From: JBBIMP01 sp037444305
Lineage (GTDB): Bacteria; Acidobacteriota; UBA6911
Assembly: GCA_037444305.1 (NCBI GenBank)
Contig: JBBIMP010000026.1
Span: 1-64,000, forward strand
Direction of reading: 5' to 3'
Length of the DNA: 64,000 nt
Under the pieces are notes generated by a model. That model was given only the letters and a program-made list of their open reading frames with translations, had not been told where the DNA came from and ran no database searches. Both the position numbers and the translations under genes were made by a program. Positions within the stretch are counted from its first letter, which is position 1. Each line of letters starts with the position of its first letter. Positions 49,555-58,449 of the stretch are shown here, piece after piece.

Positions 49555-50943
49555 ATGCTGAAAGAAGACCCCGGGAATTCCAAGACGCTGCCCCGATCTC
49601 TCGGCCCGACGCTCGCCGTCGCGCTGGTCATCTCCAACGTCATCGGAGTGGGTATCTTTACCACTTCGGGCCTGCTGGCGAGGAACCTGGCCGACCCGGT
49701 TCTGCTGCTGGGCATCTGGGTGCTCGGGGGGCTGCTGGCCCTCGTGGGAGCGTTGTGCTATGCGGAACTGGGCGCGCAGTTTCCGCGCGCGGGCGGGGAA
49801 TACGCCTACCTGAGGGAGGCCTACGGTCCGCTCGTGTCCTTTCTGAGCGGCTGGGCGTCCCTGTTCGCCGGCTTTTCGGCGCCCGTGGCCGCAGCCGCAG
49901 TCGGCTTCACCGAGTATCTGAGCGCGTATTTCCCCAGCCTCTCGACCCAGGACCCGGCGGCTTCCGGCGAATCGCTTCTGCTCCCGGGCCACTTTGTCGC
50001 CGTCCTGGTCATCATCCTGCTCTCGGTGCTGCACTACAGAAAGGTCCAGGTCGGGGGCGGCGTGCACATCGGCCTCACCGCCTTCAAGGCGGGCATCATC
50101 CTGGTCTTCGTGCTCGCCGGCTTCTCCCTGGGGGAGGGTGACACGGGGCGATTTGCCCAGGCAATCCCCTTTTCCGACTGGCCGCCGCTCATGCCCGCCG
50201 TTGCGGGCGGGCTGATCTTCGTGATGTTTTCCTACAGCGGCTGGAATGCCGCCGCCTACATCGGCGGCGAGCTGCGCGAGCCGCAGAGGAACATCCCCCT
50301 TTCGCTGATCACCGGAACGGTCTTCGTCGTTGTCATGTACGTCGCCATCAACGCGCTCTATATATACGCGCTCCCGTTTTCCCAGATGGCCAGCGTCATC
50401 CGGATCGCGGAACAGGCGAGCTCGGGCCTCTTCGGCCTGAGCGTCGCCCCCTTCATCAACCTGATCTTCATGGGGACGATCCTGAGCTCCATCAGCGCAA
50501 TGATCATCGCCGGGCCCCGCGTCTACTTCGCCATGGCGCACGATGGGGTTTTTCCCGGAGGGATCGCCAGGGTGCACGCGCGGTTCGGCACTCCGGGGAA
50601 CGCCATCGTCCTGCAGGCCGTCTGGTCCATCGTCCTTCTGTTCACGGGGCGGTTCGAGCAGTTGCTGACCTTTTCGGGCGTGGTCCTGATCCTTTTCTCC
50701 TCGCTGACGGTGGGCGCGGTCTATGTGATCCGGCGCAGGACCGGCACGGAGCGGCGGCCTTACTCATGCTGGGGATATCCCTTCACCCCCCTGTTATTCC
50801 TGGCGGCGAGTGCCTGGATCCTGCTGGTCTGCTTCCGCGACCAGCCCAGGGAGTCGCTCTCGGGCCTGGCTGTCGTCGCCAGCGGAGTTCCCTTTTACTA
50901 TTTCTGGATGTGGAAGAAGCGACGGGCGAGTGCCCAGGCCTGA
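49555..50943 (+). CDS. APC-family amino acid permease
   Basis: A 462-residue transporter with about 12 hydrophobic segments. The first helix holds the substrate-site pattern SNVIGVGIFTTSG (G-x-G), and the text continues AELGAQFPRAGGEYAYLREA, the conserved APC loop. FSYSGWNAAAYIGGELREPQ is the helix 6 region. It imports or exchanges amino acids using ion gradients. The ATG at 49555 is chosen because the family begins here and a GAAAGAGG site lies before it; an ATG at 49468 would add 29 unrelated residues. Confidence 0.9.
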   Translation: MLKEDPGNSKTLPRSLGPTLAVALVISNVIGVGIFTTSGLLARNLADPVLLLGIWVLGGLLALVGALCYAELGAQFPRAGGEYAYLREAYGPLVSFLSGWASLFAGFSAPVAAAAVGFTEYLSAYFPSLSTQDPAASGESLLLPGHFVAVLVIILLSVLHYRKVQVGGGVHIGLTAFKAGIILVFVLAGFSLGEGDTGRFAQAIPFSDWPPLMPAVAGGLIFVMFSYSGWNAAAYIGGELREPQRNIPLSLITGTVFVVVMYVAINALYIYALPFSQMASVIRIAEQASSGLFGLSVAPFINLIFMGTILSSISAMIIAGPRVYFAMAHDGVFPGGIARVHARFGTPGNAIVLQAVWSIVLLFTGRFEQLLTFSGVVLILFSSLTVGAVYVIRRRTGTERRPYSCWGYPFTPLLFLAASAWILLVCFRDQPRESLSGLAVVASGVPFYYFWMWKKRRASAQA

Positions 50944-51269
50944 CGGTCGCCGTGGCCCGTGGCGAGCTTCTCTTGCGATGTTCCGGCGCTCTCGAGGCAT
51001 CTCGTTCCACTGTGGGACAGACGCCGCGCAGGGAGCGGCCCGGATCACCCGGGAATCCAGATCGACTGTGCGGCGATAACCTCGGCGGCGCCTGGCAGGT
51101 CGAGCGGCTCCGGAGTCTTCGTGAAAAACGCCAGCCCTTTGTAGGAAAGCAGATACTGACTGTCTTTTGCATCCCAAACGCGCTCCCTCATATCTACCGG
51201 GGAAGGGCGCGCCCTCTCTGTTTTTGGTATAGTTCATGTTCGTATCGGGATCGGCCCGGGGCGGGAACC
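50944..51269. other. Intergenic region, no gene seen
   Basis: About 325 nt between the permease and the radical SAM gene. Frames crossing it have no recognisable content. TATAGT near 51228 could be a -10 box for the downstream gene, but no -35 is convincing. Confidence 0.45.
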
Positions 51270-52697
51270 TTGCAGAAACGTCTGAATATCCTCCTGATCA
51301 GGCCCAAGTCGACTTATGGCGACGTCGTGGCAGGTATTCCCATCGGTCCGGCATTGCTGGCCGCCGTGGCTGAGAAGGCCGGTCACACCGCTCGGATAGT
51401 GGATGTCGGCCTGGAGCAGTCCCCCGAGGAGACGATCCGGCAGGCATTCGCCGCCGCTTCCTGGGACGTGGCGGGCCTGAGCTGCATGTCGGTGGAGTTC
51501 AGGGGGGGAGTGGAGACAGCGGGCTGGATCCGGGCAATCTCCCCCGGCACGCACATCATCCTGGGCGGCCAACACCCCACCATAATGCCCGAGCAGACCC
51601 TGGGCTTCCCCTGTGTCGATTCCATCTGCATCGGCGAAGGAGAGGACACGTGGGCCGGCTTTCTCGAGAGGCTGTCCACCGGGGAGAGTCTCGAGGGATT
51701 GAAGGGCCTGTGGTTCCGGAAAAACGGGATTGTTGTGCGGAATCCGCCAAGGGAGGGATATGTCGACGTGGACGCCGTCCCTCAACCTGCCTACCACCTC
51801 CTCGACCTGGAGCGCTATTTCGACCTCGATTTCGTCCGTTTCCCGACGGTGGACAGCCGCGCCATCCAGGTCTTCACCAGCCGGGGCTGCCCTTACCAGT
51901 GCATCTACTGCCACGACCTGTTCGGCAAAAGGTTCCGTGGACGGAAGCCGGAACTGGTCTGGGAGGAAATCCTCTACCTGTACCGGCAATACGGCATCCG
52001 GGAGTTCATGGTCGAAGACGACATTTTCAATATGGACCTGGAACGCGCCAAGCGTATCTGCGACTTGGTCATCGGGAGCGGCCTCAAACTGGGCTTCCAG
52101 TTCGGCAATGGAGTCCGGCTGGAACGTTTCGACGAGGAACTGATGCGCAAGCTCTCAGAGGCCGGAACCCACCACATGGCCATTGCCATCGAGTCCGCCA
52201 ACCGCCGGGTGCAGAAGCTGATCAAAAAAAACCTCAAAGTGGACCGGCTGGATGAGGTCCTGGGTTGGGCCCGCAAATACCGGATTGAGACCCTGGGATT
52301 CTTCATGCTTGGCTTTCCCGGGGAGACTGTTGAAGAAATCAACCAGACGATTCGTTTTGCCTGCAGCTCCCGCTTCGACGAGGCCCTCTTTTCCATCGCC
52401 ACGCCCTATGCCGGAACTGAATTGAACAGGTTGGCGCGGGCGGACGGATCCTACGAAGCTGCGGATGGCATCCACGATGCGTGGGAGGGGGTATTGCAGC
52501 TGAAGGCAGATGAATGGGACCAGCAGAAACTCCGGAAACTGCAGAGGAAAGCATATTTCCTCTTCTTCCTGACACGCTTCAGATTTCTGAAGATTCTCAT
52601 GAAAATGAAGAGCCCAAAGATGTTCCGCCGGTATTGGGCCGCCCTGACCCGCAATTTTCTCCCGTTCCTGGGGTCCCAGAAGTCCCGCATCAACTAG
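51270..52697 (+). CDS. B12-binding domain radical SAM protein
   Basis: A 475-residue enzyme. An N-terminal cobalamin-binding-like Rossmann domain (about 5-135; PIGPALLAAVAEKAGHTARI, LGGQHPTIMPE) precedes the radical SAM barrel with the cluster motif RGCPYQCIYCHDLFG (about 205). LGFFMLGFPGETVEEINQTI is typical of class B enzymes and relatives such as BchE and HpnP. The DxHxxG B12 motif is not seen, so cobalamin may bind base-off or not at all. The TTG at 51270 is the only start that fits the domain boundary. Likely roles are methyl transfer or a radical rearrangement in lipid or natural-product synthesis. Confidence 0.82.
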   Translation: MQKRLNILLIRPKSTYGDVVAGIPIGPALLAAVAEKAGHTARIVDVGLEQSPEETIRQAFAAASWDVAGLSCMSVEFRGGVETAGWIRAISPGTHIILGGQHPTIMPEQTLGFPCVDSICIGEGEDTWAGFLERLSTGESLEGLKGLWFRKNGIVVRNPPREGYVDVDAVPQPAYHLLDLERYFDLDFVRFPTVDSRAIQVFTSRGCPYQCIYCHDLFGKRFRGRKPELVWEEILYLYRQYGIREFMVEDDIFNMDLERAKRICDLVIGSGLKLGFQFGNGVRLERFDEELMRKLSEAGTHHMAIAIESANRRVQKLIKKNLKVDRLDEVLGWARKYRIETLGFFMLGFPGETVEEINQTIRFACSSRFDEALFSIATPYAGTELNRLARADGSYEAADGIHDAWEGVLQLKADEWDQQKLRKLQRKAYFLFFLTRFRFLKILMKMKSPKMFRRYWAALTRNFLPFLGSQKSRIN

Positions 52698-52755
52698 GCT
52701 CAATCCCTTTCCCCTAAGGGGCTTGGGACGGCCCCGGCATGACTCTAATAAAAGA

Positions 52756-52785
52756 TTGACACCGGCGAGCAGCCGGATTTAGCAT
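52756..52785 (+). promoter_or_regulatory. Promoter of the cold-shock gene leader
   Basis: TTGACA (52756-52761), an 18-nt spacer and TAGCAT (52780-52785) form a good sigma-70 promoter. Transcription should start near 52792, giving a leader of about 135 nt before the cold-shock gene. Confidence 0.7.
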
Positions 52786-52791
52786 AGGGGC

Positions 52792-52926
52792 CGGAGTCAG
52801 TGTATTCTGTACCGCCGCCTTGTAGGGTGACGGCCGCCAAGATACACTCTGGCGGCTTTTTCATTTCAAGTGTTGCGGGAAGGACACGCTTAGGGTCAGA
52901 AAAAGTGACAAGGAGTCAGTATTCCC
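52792..52926 (+). ncRNA. Structured leader (or small RNA) of the cold-shock gene
   Basis: A non-coding region between the promoter and the ATG with an internal terminator-like hairpin (52833-52861). AGTGTAT (52799-52805) is exactly complementary to ATACACT (52842-52848) in the hairpin loop, which would allow a pseudoknot. The segment GGAGTCAGTGTATTC near the 5' end partly copies the ribosome-binding region GGAGTCAGTATTC just before the ATG. The whole could be a temperature- or RNA-chaperone-controlled attenuator, or a separate about 70-nt sRNA. Confidence 0.55.
52833..52861 (+). terminator. Intrinsic terminator inside the cold-shock leader
   Basis: A 7-bp stem GCCGCCA/TGGCGGC (52833-52839, 52850-52856) with a 10-nt loop, followed by TTTTT (52857-52861). 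It lies 66 nt before the coding sequence and downstream of the promoter, so it would stop transcription before the gene. Confidence 0.75.
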
Positions 52927-53136
52927 ATGGAAAGAGAAACTGGGAGTGTCAAGTGGTTCAATAATGCCAAGGGTTATGGCTTTATCGAGCGGCAGTCGGG
53001 CGGCGATGTGTTCGTCCACCACTCTGCCATCAACATGGAGGGGTTTCGGACTTTGACGGAAGGGCAGATGGTCACCTTCACCGTCACCCGCGGCCCCAAA
53101 GGCCTACAGGCGGAAAACGTCACCAGAGCCGAGTAA
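52927..53136 (+). CDS. Cold-shock protein (CspA family)
   Basis: A 69-residue single cold-shock domain. SVKWFNNAKGYGFIERQ contains RNP1 (KGYGFI) and DVFVHHSAI contains RNP2. It binds single-stranded RNA and DNA and acts as an RNA chaperone and transcription antiterminator. A strong AAGGAGTCAGTATTCCC site precedes the ATG. Its leader carries an intrinsic terminator, which would fit autoregulation by antitermination. A separate terminator follows the gene. Confidence 0.95.
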   Translation: MERETGSVKWFNNAKGYGFIERQSGGDVFVHHSAINMEGFRTLTEGQMVTFTVTRGPKGLQAENVTRAE

Positions 53137-53147
53137 ACGAATTATCC

Positions 53148-53185
53148 GGCCCTCCTCTGCTCCCTTCGGCTCAGGAGGGCCTTTC
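53148..53185 (+). terminator. Terminator of the cold-shock gene
   Basis: A 9-bp stem GGCCCTCCT/AGGAGGGCC (53148-53156, 53173-53181) followed by TTTCT, 12 nt after the stop codon. It separates the gene from the converging VWFA gene. Confidence 0.75.
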
Positions 53186-53319
53186 TGTATCTACCCCTGC
53201 CCCGTTCCACCGACTGCAGCATCCCTGCAGGCTCCTCCAGCCAGGAATGTAACAGGCTGAAAATCTGCCGGGAGGCAGGCGCCGGCGGGCGGGTGAAAAG
53301 GCCCCGGCGCAATCGCGCG

Positions 53320-54339
53320 CTACGGTGACCGAGACGTCCCGCCGACCTGCGGCCGAAAGTAGTATCCCCTGCGGTAGCTGATCTTGCCATGGGGACGCTT
53401 GTATTCGACATTGATCCTGTGGAAGGTGTCCGGAGCCTTCTGACGGTTGGAGATATAGGTGAGATAGTACTTGCTCTTCAGTTCCAGGGCGACTTCCGAA
53501 TACAGGCCCGGAATCCGGTTGTAGTCCGACAGAAACAGGCAACGGCCGCCGCTTCGCTCGGCCAGGTCCGTCATCCGGGCTTCGATCTTTTCGAAGAATT
53601 CGGAGATGTAATCGTGGTCCCCGAACATCCTCCGGTAAATGTCGGACAGCATCACGACCCGCCGCTGGGTCCGCGCGGCATTGCGCACCAGGACGGTCTT
53701 CGAAATGACATAGAGGGATGCCTGTGATTGTATGATGGCAACGGAGGCCTCACGGAAGTTCTTGTTGCTCTGGTTGTTCAGGCCGTCCGTCAGCAGGATG
53801 ATCGCCTTCCGCCCTTCGACCCCTTGCAGTTGCTTGCTTGCGGCGGCGAACATGGCGTCATAGAGCGCCGTCCGGACGCCCGTTTTCAACCTCTTCAGCG
53901 CCCTCTGCACCTGCTTGATGTCGTTGGTCCAGTCCAGAACCGGCACCACCTGGTCGGCAAACGAGATGACGGCGATCCTGTCCTCGGGTGAAAGGGCCCT
54001 GGCGAATTTTTCCGCGGCCTCCTTGATCTTCTTGAGTTCCTTTTCCACGGTTGTGCTCGTGTCGATGACCAGCACAACGGAAACGGGATTAGTGTCCAGC
54101 CCGAACCGGTGCACCTCCTGTCTCACCCCCTCTTCGAAAATCGTGAAATCAGCCATGTGCAGATCCTGGATCATGGCGCCGTTGGAATCGAAGACAGAGA
54201 CGGGGATCTTCACCAGGTCGACCGAGACGGAAAAGGTAGAAACCTGGCTGTTGCCGGGAGTCCGGGTCCAGCCGCGGAGCGACGGCGCCAGGAGCAGAAG
54301 GATCAAAACCGGCACCAGGAGGTGCTTTGCCATGGCCAT
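53320..54339 (-). CDS. VWFA-related protein of the acidobacterial type
   Basis: A 339-residue exported protein. A signal-type segment (MAMAKHLLVPVLILLLLAPS) leads to a short beta domain (VDLVKIPVSVFDSNGAMIQD, FTIFEEGVRQEV) and a von Willebrand A domain (about 75-270) with the metal-site motif VIDTSTT and ILLTDGLNNQ. The C-terminal LELKSKYYLTYIS and RINVEYKRPHGKISYRRGYY is the hallmark of the acidobacterial VWFA-related family, which is abundant in that phylum. The start at 54339 has GCGAGGCGACC before it; 54357 is possible. It should bind a protein partner outside the cytoplasmic membrane. Confidence 0.9.
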   Translation of the reverse strand: MAMAKHLLVPVLILLLLAPSLRGWTRTPGNSQVSTFSVSVDLVKIPVSVFDSNGAMIQDLHMADFTIFEEGVRQEVHRFGLDTNPVSVVLVIDTSTTVEKELKKIKEAAEKFARALSPEDRIAVISFADQVVPVLDWTNDIKQVQRALKRLKTGVRTALYDAMFAAASKQLQGVEGRKAIILLTDGLNNQSNKNFREASVAIIQSQASLYVISKTVLVRNAARTQRRVVMLSDIYRRMFGDHDYISEFFEKIEARMTDLAERSGGRCLFLSDYNRIPGLYSEVALELKSKYYLTYISNRQKAPDTFHRINVEYKRPHGKISYRRGYYFRPQVGGTSRSP

Positions 54340-54357
54340 GGTCGCCTCGCCGTTCAT

Positions 54358-54664
54358 AATCTACATTTTATCAGTATAAACCCTCGTCTCGATCATATTA
54401 CGCTCGTCCGCGAATCGTTGTGTTTGTCAAAACGATCCGCCGCTGCCATTGGATGTCGTGAGAAATAACGGTGTGCGCTGCCGTCCGCGATGCCGGGCTT
54501 CACTTCCGGCGAAAGGCTGGACGCTGCCTGGAGAAGAGAGGTAGAATCTCCTCACGGCCCTGGAGAGCGGGAACTTTCCCGTCGTTTCCACCGTATCTAA
54601 TCAGCGGAACTGCTCTTCCGCGCATGCGGCCGGGAAGGGTATCCTTACCAAAAGGAGCCATAAA
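54358..54664. other. Divergent intergenic region, no gene seen
   Basis: About 300 nt between two divergently read exported-protein genes. It must hold both promoters. The only clear signal is AAAAGGAGCC before the plus-strand gene. Confidence 0.45.
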
Positions 54665-55654
54665 ATGAAGCGCAGAAAATTTGTCATTACATCCACAGTG
54701 CTCGTTGCGGTCATCGCGGTGACCGTTGCCGGCCTGGCCATCTGGTCCAATTTCTCGGCCAAGGCTGCAATCGGCGACCTGCCGAGGGCGGTTCTCTACA
54801 TGCCGGCGGATTCCCAGGCCGTGTTCGGGATGAACGTAAGGGAATTCGTTCTGTCCCCGCTTTATGCAAGGATCGAGGAAAAGCACGGGCGGGAGATCGG
54901 CAGGGATCTGGACGAACTCATCGAAAAGACCGGAGTGGATCCGCGCAGGGACGTTGACTACATCGTCGCGGCGGGCCGGTCACTGGGGGAAAAGAGCGGA
55001 TCAGGGGTGGTGATCGCCACCGGGCGTTTCGACCCGAGTGCCATCACGCAGTTCATCTACTCCCAAAAGACACCCATCCGGGTTGATTACAAAGGCTCGG
55101 TGGTTCTGATGATCCCCGAGGAGAAGAGCGGCTCGGTGGACAAGGGGATCGCCATGATCAGTCCCTCAGAAATCGGGCTCGGGGATCTGGATTCGCTGAA
55201 GGCCGTACTGGACGCGCGCGAAAACCGCCAGCTGGGAATCCAGAGCAACGAAGTCCTGATGCCTCTCCTGAGCGAACTCGATCCTCGCCAGATGTTCTGG
55301 TTTGCCGGGAATGCGGCCAATGTGATCGAAAAGGCCCCCGCCAACACGCCGCTCGGAGGGAACCTCGGCGCAATTCAAACCGTTCTGGGTACCCTCAACC
55401 TGAACGAGTACGTGAGCGGAAAGATCACCGCCACGGCCAGGGATGTGGAGTCGGCAGGCAAACTGGCGGACGTGGCAAAGGGATTGGTTGCCCTGGGGCA
55501 ACTGGCCGCGAACAAGAGCACCGAGCTGACGGAATTGATGCGGGGGATCAGCGTCGCGCAGGATGGGAATCGCATCCACCTGCTGGTGAACTTCCCGATC
55601 GAGGTGCTGGACCAGCTGGAGAACCTGAAGCACCAGCCACGCAAGGTGATTTGA
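54665..55654 (+). CDS. Exported protein of unknown function
   Basis: A 329-residue protein. The N-terminal hydrophobic segment (about 6-27, FVITSTVLVAVIAVTVAGLA) serves as a signal or membrane anchor. The rest is a soluble alpha/beta region with LPRAVLYMPADSQAVFGMNV, EKTGVDPRRDVDYIVAAGR and repeated Val/Gly-rich strands. This pattern occurs in uncharacterised exported proteins of Acidobacteriota that measure as DUF3352-like, but I cannot name it firmly. The ATG has AAAAGGAGCCATAAA before it. No operon partner is apparent. Confidence 0.7.
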   Translation: MKRRKFVITSTVLVAVIAVTVAGLAIWSNFSAKAAIGDLPRAVLYMPADSQAVFGMNVREFVLSPLYARIEEKHGREIGRDLDELIEKTGVDPRRDVDYIVAAGRSLGEKSGSGVVIATGRFDPSAITQFIYSQKTPIRVDYKGSVVLMIPEEKSGSVDKGIAMISPSEIGLGDLDSLKAVLDARENRQLGIQSNEVLMPLLSELDPRQMFWFAGNAANVIEKAPANTPLGGNLGAIQTVLGTLNLNEYVSGKITATARDVESAGKLADVAKGLVALGQLAANKSTELTELMRGISVAQDGNRIHLLVNFPIEVLDQLENLKHQPRKVI

Positions 55655-56013
55655 GCCCGGCAAAGCGGCGTTTCGATGCTGTCGAGCCCCTGCCGGGGCG
55701 CCATCCTTTTGCCTGCCTGACCCCGGGCGGCGCCGCTTCGCGGCTTGCCCGGGGCTGATTTCTGCCCGCCCCTGCCTGGGCGTAGGACGCAAACTCATGC
55801 GTGCACTTGTCCCGGCACAAGGGCTCCCCGGCAGGTGCGCGACAGGCGATGCGCCGCCGGTGTCGGGCGATGGCGCGGCCTTGACCCTCCCGGGTGCTGG
55901 TGCTATAACCAGCCTTTCGGCGCGTCTTGCGGCAATCCCTGCATCGCGGTCGCATCCAGCCCGAAGATGGCTGCTTCAACCCGTAAGTCAAAGCAACAGG
56001 AAAGGCGTGATTC
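55655..56013. other. Intergenic region with a strong hairpin
   Basis: About 360 nt without a gene between the exported-protein gene and icd. CCCCGGGC (55721-55728) pairs with GCCCGGGG (55747-55754), with an inner GCCGC/GCGGC stem; there is no T-tract. It may be a factor-dependent terminator or a REP-like palindrome. The icd promoter should lie in the second half. Confidence 0.5.
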
Positions 56014-57258
56014 ATGAGCCACGGCGACGTGCTCCCCAACAGGGGACAACGAATCGACTGCATAAACGGCAGGCTCGTGGTGCCCGACCGGCCCATCATA
56101 CCGTTCATCGAAGGTGACGGCACGGGCCGGGACATCTGGCGCGCATCGAAACGGGTTTTCGATTCCGCGGTGGAGAAAGCTTACGGCGGAACGCGGCAGA
56201 TCGAGTGGCTGGAAATACTCGCCGGCGAAAAGGCCTTCGAGGAAACCGGAGAGTGGCTCCCCCAGGAGACCGTCGAGGCAATCGACCGGTACACCGTGGC
56301 GATCAAGGGCCCGCTGACCACACCCGTCGGAGGGGGGATTCGCAGTCTCAACGTCACCCTTCGTCAGGTCCTGGACCTCTACGCCTGCGTCCGCCCCGTG
56401 CGCTATTTCTCCGGCGTGCCCTCCCCCGTCAGGCATCCGGAGAAACTGGACATAGTGATCTTCCGCGAGAACACCGAGGATGTGTACGCGGGAATAGAGT
56501 GGGCCGAGGGCACGGCCGAGGCCGCCAGGGTCATCGAGTTTCTCAATACTGCCATGGGGAAGAACATACGGCCGGATTCGGGCATCGGCGTGAAGCCGAT
56601 ATCGGTGCACGGGACCAGGCGGCTGGTGCGCAAGGCCATCCAGTATGCCCTGGAAAACGGCCGAATCCTCGTGACCCTCGTCCACAAGGGCAACATCATG
56701 AAATTCACCGAGGGATCCTTCAGGGACTGGGGCTATCAGCTGGCGCGGGAGGAATTCGGCGCCGTGACCGTCCCGGAGGACGAGGTCTGGAAGCGGCACG
56801 GCGGCAAGATCCCGGAAGGGAAGATCATGATCAACGACCGCATCGCCGACTCGATGTTTCAGCAGGTCCTTCTCCGGCCCGACGAGTACCAGGTCCTTGC
56901 CGCTCCGAACCTGAACGGGGACTACCTGTCCGATGCGTGTGCCGCACAGGTCGGGGGGCTGGGGATCGCCCCGGGAGCCAACATAGGGGATCGGATTGGG
57001 CTTTTCGAAGCCACGCATGGCACGGCGCCCAAGTATGCGGATCTGGACGTGATCAATCCTGGTTCCGTCATCCTCTCGGGCGTGCTGATGCTCCAGTACA
57101 TGGGCTGGAAGGAAGCGGCCGAAATCATCAACCGGGCCTTCGGCAAGACCATCTCCCAGAAACGGGTAACCTACGATTTCGAGAGGCAGATGCCGGGAGC
57201 GGTCAAGCTGAAGACGTCGGAATTCGCCTCGGCCATCATCGAAAACATGAGTGCATAA
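56014..57258 (+). CDS. icd: Isocitrate dehydrogenase (NADP)
   Basis: A 414-residue homodimeric isocitrate dehydrogenase. IPFIEGDGTGRDIW opens the fold, KGPLTTPVGGGIRSLNVTLR holds the phosphate-binding Ser and Arg, FRENTEDVYAGIEW the substrate site, and ATHGTAPKYADLD has the Lys-Tyr pair that marks NADP preference in the E. coli enzyme. It converts isocitrate to 2-oxoglutarate, the substrate expected for the kor enzymes in this window. AGGAAAGGCGTGATTC precedes the ATG. mdh follows after 33 nt in the same operon. Confidence 0.95.
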   Translation: MSHGDVLPNRGQRIDCINGRLVVPDRPIIPFIEGDGTGRDIWRASKRVFDSAVEKAYGGTRQIEWLEILAGEKAFEETGEWLPQETVEAIDRYTVAIKGPLTTPVGGGIRSLNVTLRQVLDLYACVRPVRYFSGVPSPVRHPEKLDIVIFRENTEDVYAGIEWAEGTAEAARVIEFLNTAMGKNIRPDSGIGVKPISVHGTRRLVRKAIQYALENGRILVTLVHKGNIMKFTEGSFRDWGYQLAREEFGAVTVPEDEVWKRHGGKIPEGKIMINDRIADSMFQQVLLRPDEYQVLAAPNLNGDYLSDACAAQVGGLGIAPGANIGDRIGLFEATHGTAPKYADLDVINPGSVILSGVLMLQYMGWKEAAEIINRAFGKTISQKRVTYDFERQMPGAVKLKTSEFASAIIENMSA

Positions 57259-57291
57259 TCCGATTAATCTACTTGATAGGAGACCAGAAGC

Positions 57292-58218
57292 ATGCGGAAA
57301 AAAGTGACGGTAGTGGGCGCGGGCAGGGTGGGGGAGACGCTGGCCCTGCGGGTGGCCGGCAAGCAGCTGGCCGACGTGGTCCTGATCGACATCCTGGAGG
57401 GCATCCCCCAGGGGAAGGCGCTGGATCTTCTCCAGGCGGGGCCGGTCGAGGGCGTGGATTGCAACATTGTCGGCACCAACGATTACAGGGACACGGCGGA
57501 CTCCGATGTCGTCGTCATCACGGCGGGCGTGCCCCGCAAGCCGGGAATGAGCCGGGATGATCTGGTAAACACGAACATGAAGATCGTCGGCGATGTGACC
57601 GCCGACATCGCGAGGTATTCGCCGAACGCCATCATTATTATCGTGAGCAATCCGCTCGATGCCATGTGCCACGTGGCGCTGCACGTGAGCAAGTTCCCCA
57701 AGCAGCGGGTGTTCGGCATGGCCGGCGTGCTCGACACCGCCAGGTTCCGCGCCTTCCTCGCATTGGAGTTGAATGTCTCGGTGGAGAGCATCAACGCCTT
57801 CGTTTTGGGCGGGCACGGCGATACCATGGTGCCGCTGCCCCGCTATTCCACCGTTGCGGGCATTCCGATCACCGAGCTGCTGGACAAGGAGGCAATCGAC
57901 CGGATCGTGGACCGCACGCGCAAGGGCGGGGCGGAGATCGTCAACTACCTGAAATTCGGCAGCGCGTACTATGCGCCCTCCGCCGCCTCTGCCGAGATGG
58001 TCGAGTCGATCCTGCTCGACAAGAAGAAGGTACTGCCCTGCGCAGCTTACCTCGAAGGGGAATACGGCGTGACGAACCTGTATCTCGGCGTGCCGGTGAA
58101 AATCGGAGCCGCCGGGGTGGAGCAGGTCTTCGAGATCAAGCTGACTGCAGAAGAGAAGGCGGCGCTGCACAAATCGGCTGACGCCGTGAGGGAACTCGTG
58201 GAAGTCATGAAACTCTAG
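57292..58218 (+). CDS. mdh: Malate dehydrogenase, LDH-like type
   Basis: A 308-residue NAD-dependent malate dehydrogenase. VTVVGAGRVGETLALRV is the NAD site, the Asp of VLIDILEG favours NAD, ITAGVPRKPGMSRDDLVNTN is the mobile loop with the substrate Arg pair, and GGHGDTMVPLPRYS contains the catalytic His. The length and sequence place it in the lactate-dehydrogenase-like malate dehydrogenases. GATAGGAGACCAGAAGC precedes the ATG. It forms a TCA operon with icd. Confidence 0.94.
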   Translation: MRKKVTVVGAGRVGETLALRVAGKQLADVVLIDILEGIPQGKALDLLQAGPVEGVDCNIVGTNDYRDTADSDVVVITAGVPRKPGMSRDDLVNTNMKIVGDVTADIARYSPNAIIIIVSNPLDAMCHVALHVSKFPKQRVFGMAGVLDTARFRAFLALELNVSVESINAFVLGGHGDTMVPLPRYSTVAGIPITELLDKEAIDRIVDRTRKGGAEIVNYLKFGSAYYAPSAASAEMVESILLDKKKVLPCAAYLEGEYGVTNLYLGVPVKIGAAGVEQVFEIKLTAEEKAALHKSADAVRELVEVMKL

Positions 58219-58449
58219 CCGGAGTGTCCGGCGTTTCATGGCGGCAGCGCCGCCGGTTTCCGCTCGATGACGGTCCCATGCCCGGCGCAACGATCTGGGC
58301 AGCCGCAATCGCCAACTGCGACCGGTTCTCGTCCCGAGGCCGGGCTCAGCGGATTGCCGGCATTTGTTTCCCAGCGCGAGCGGATGTCCAGGCGTGAACG
58401 GAATCCCGCTTCCTTCCGGGCGCCCGCTCCCGCTTTCGGCTGCCCGTTC

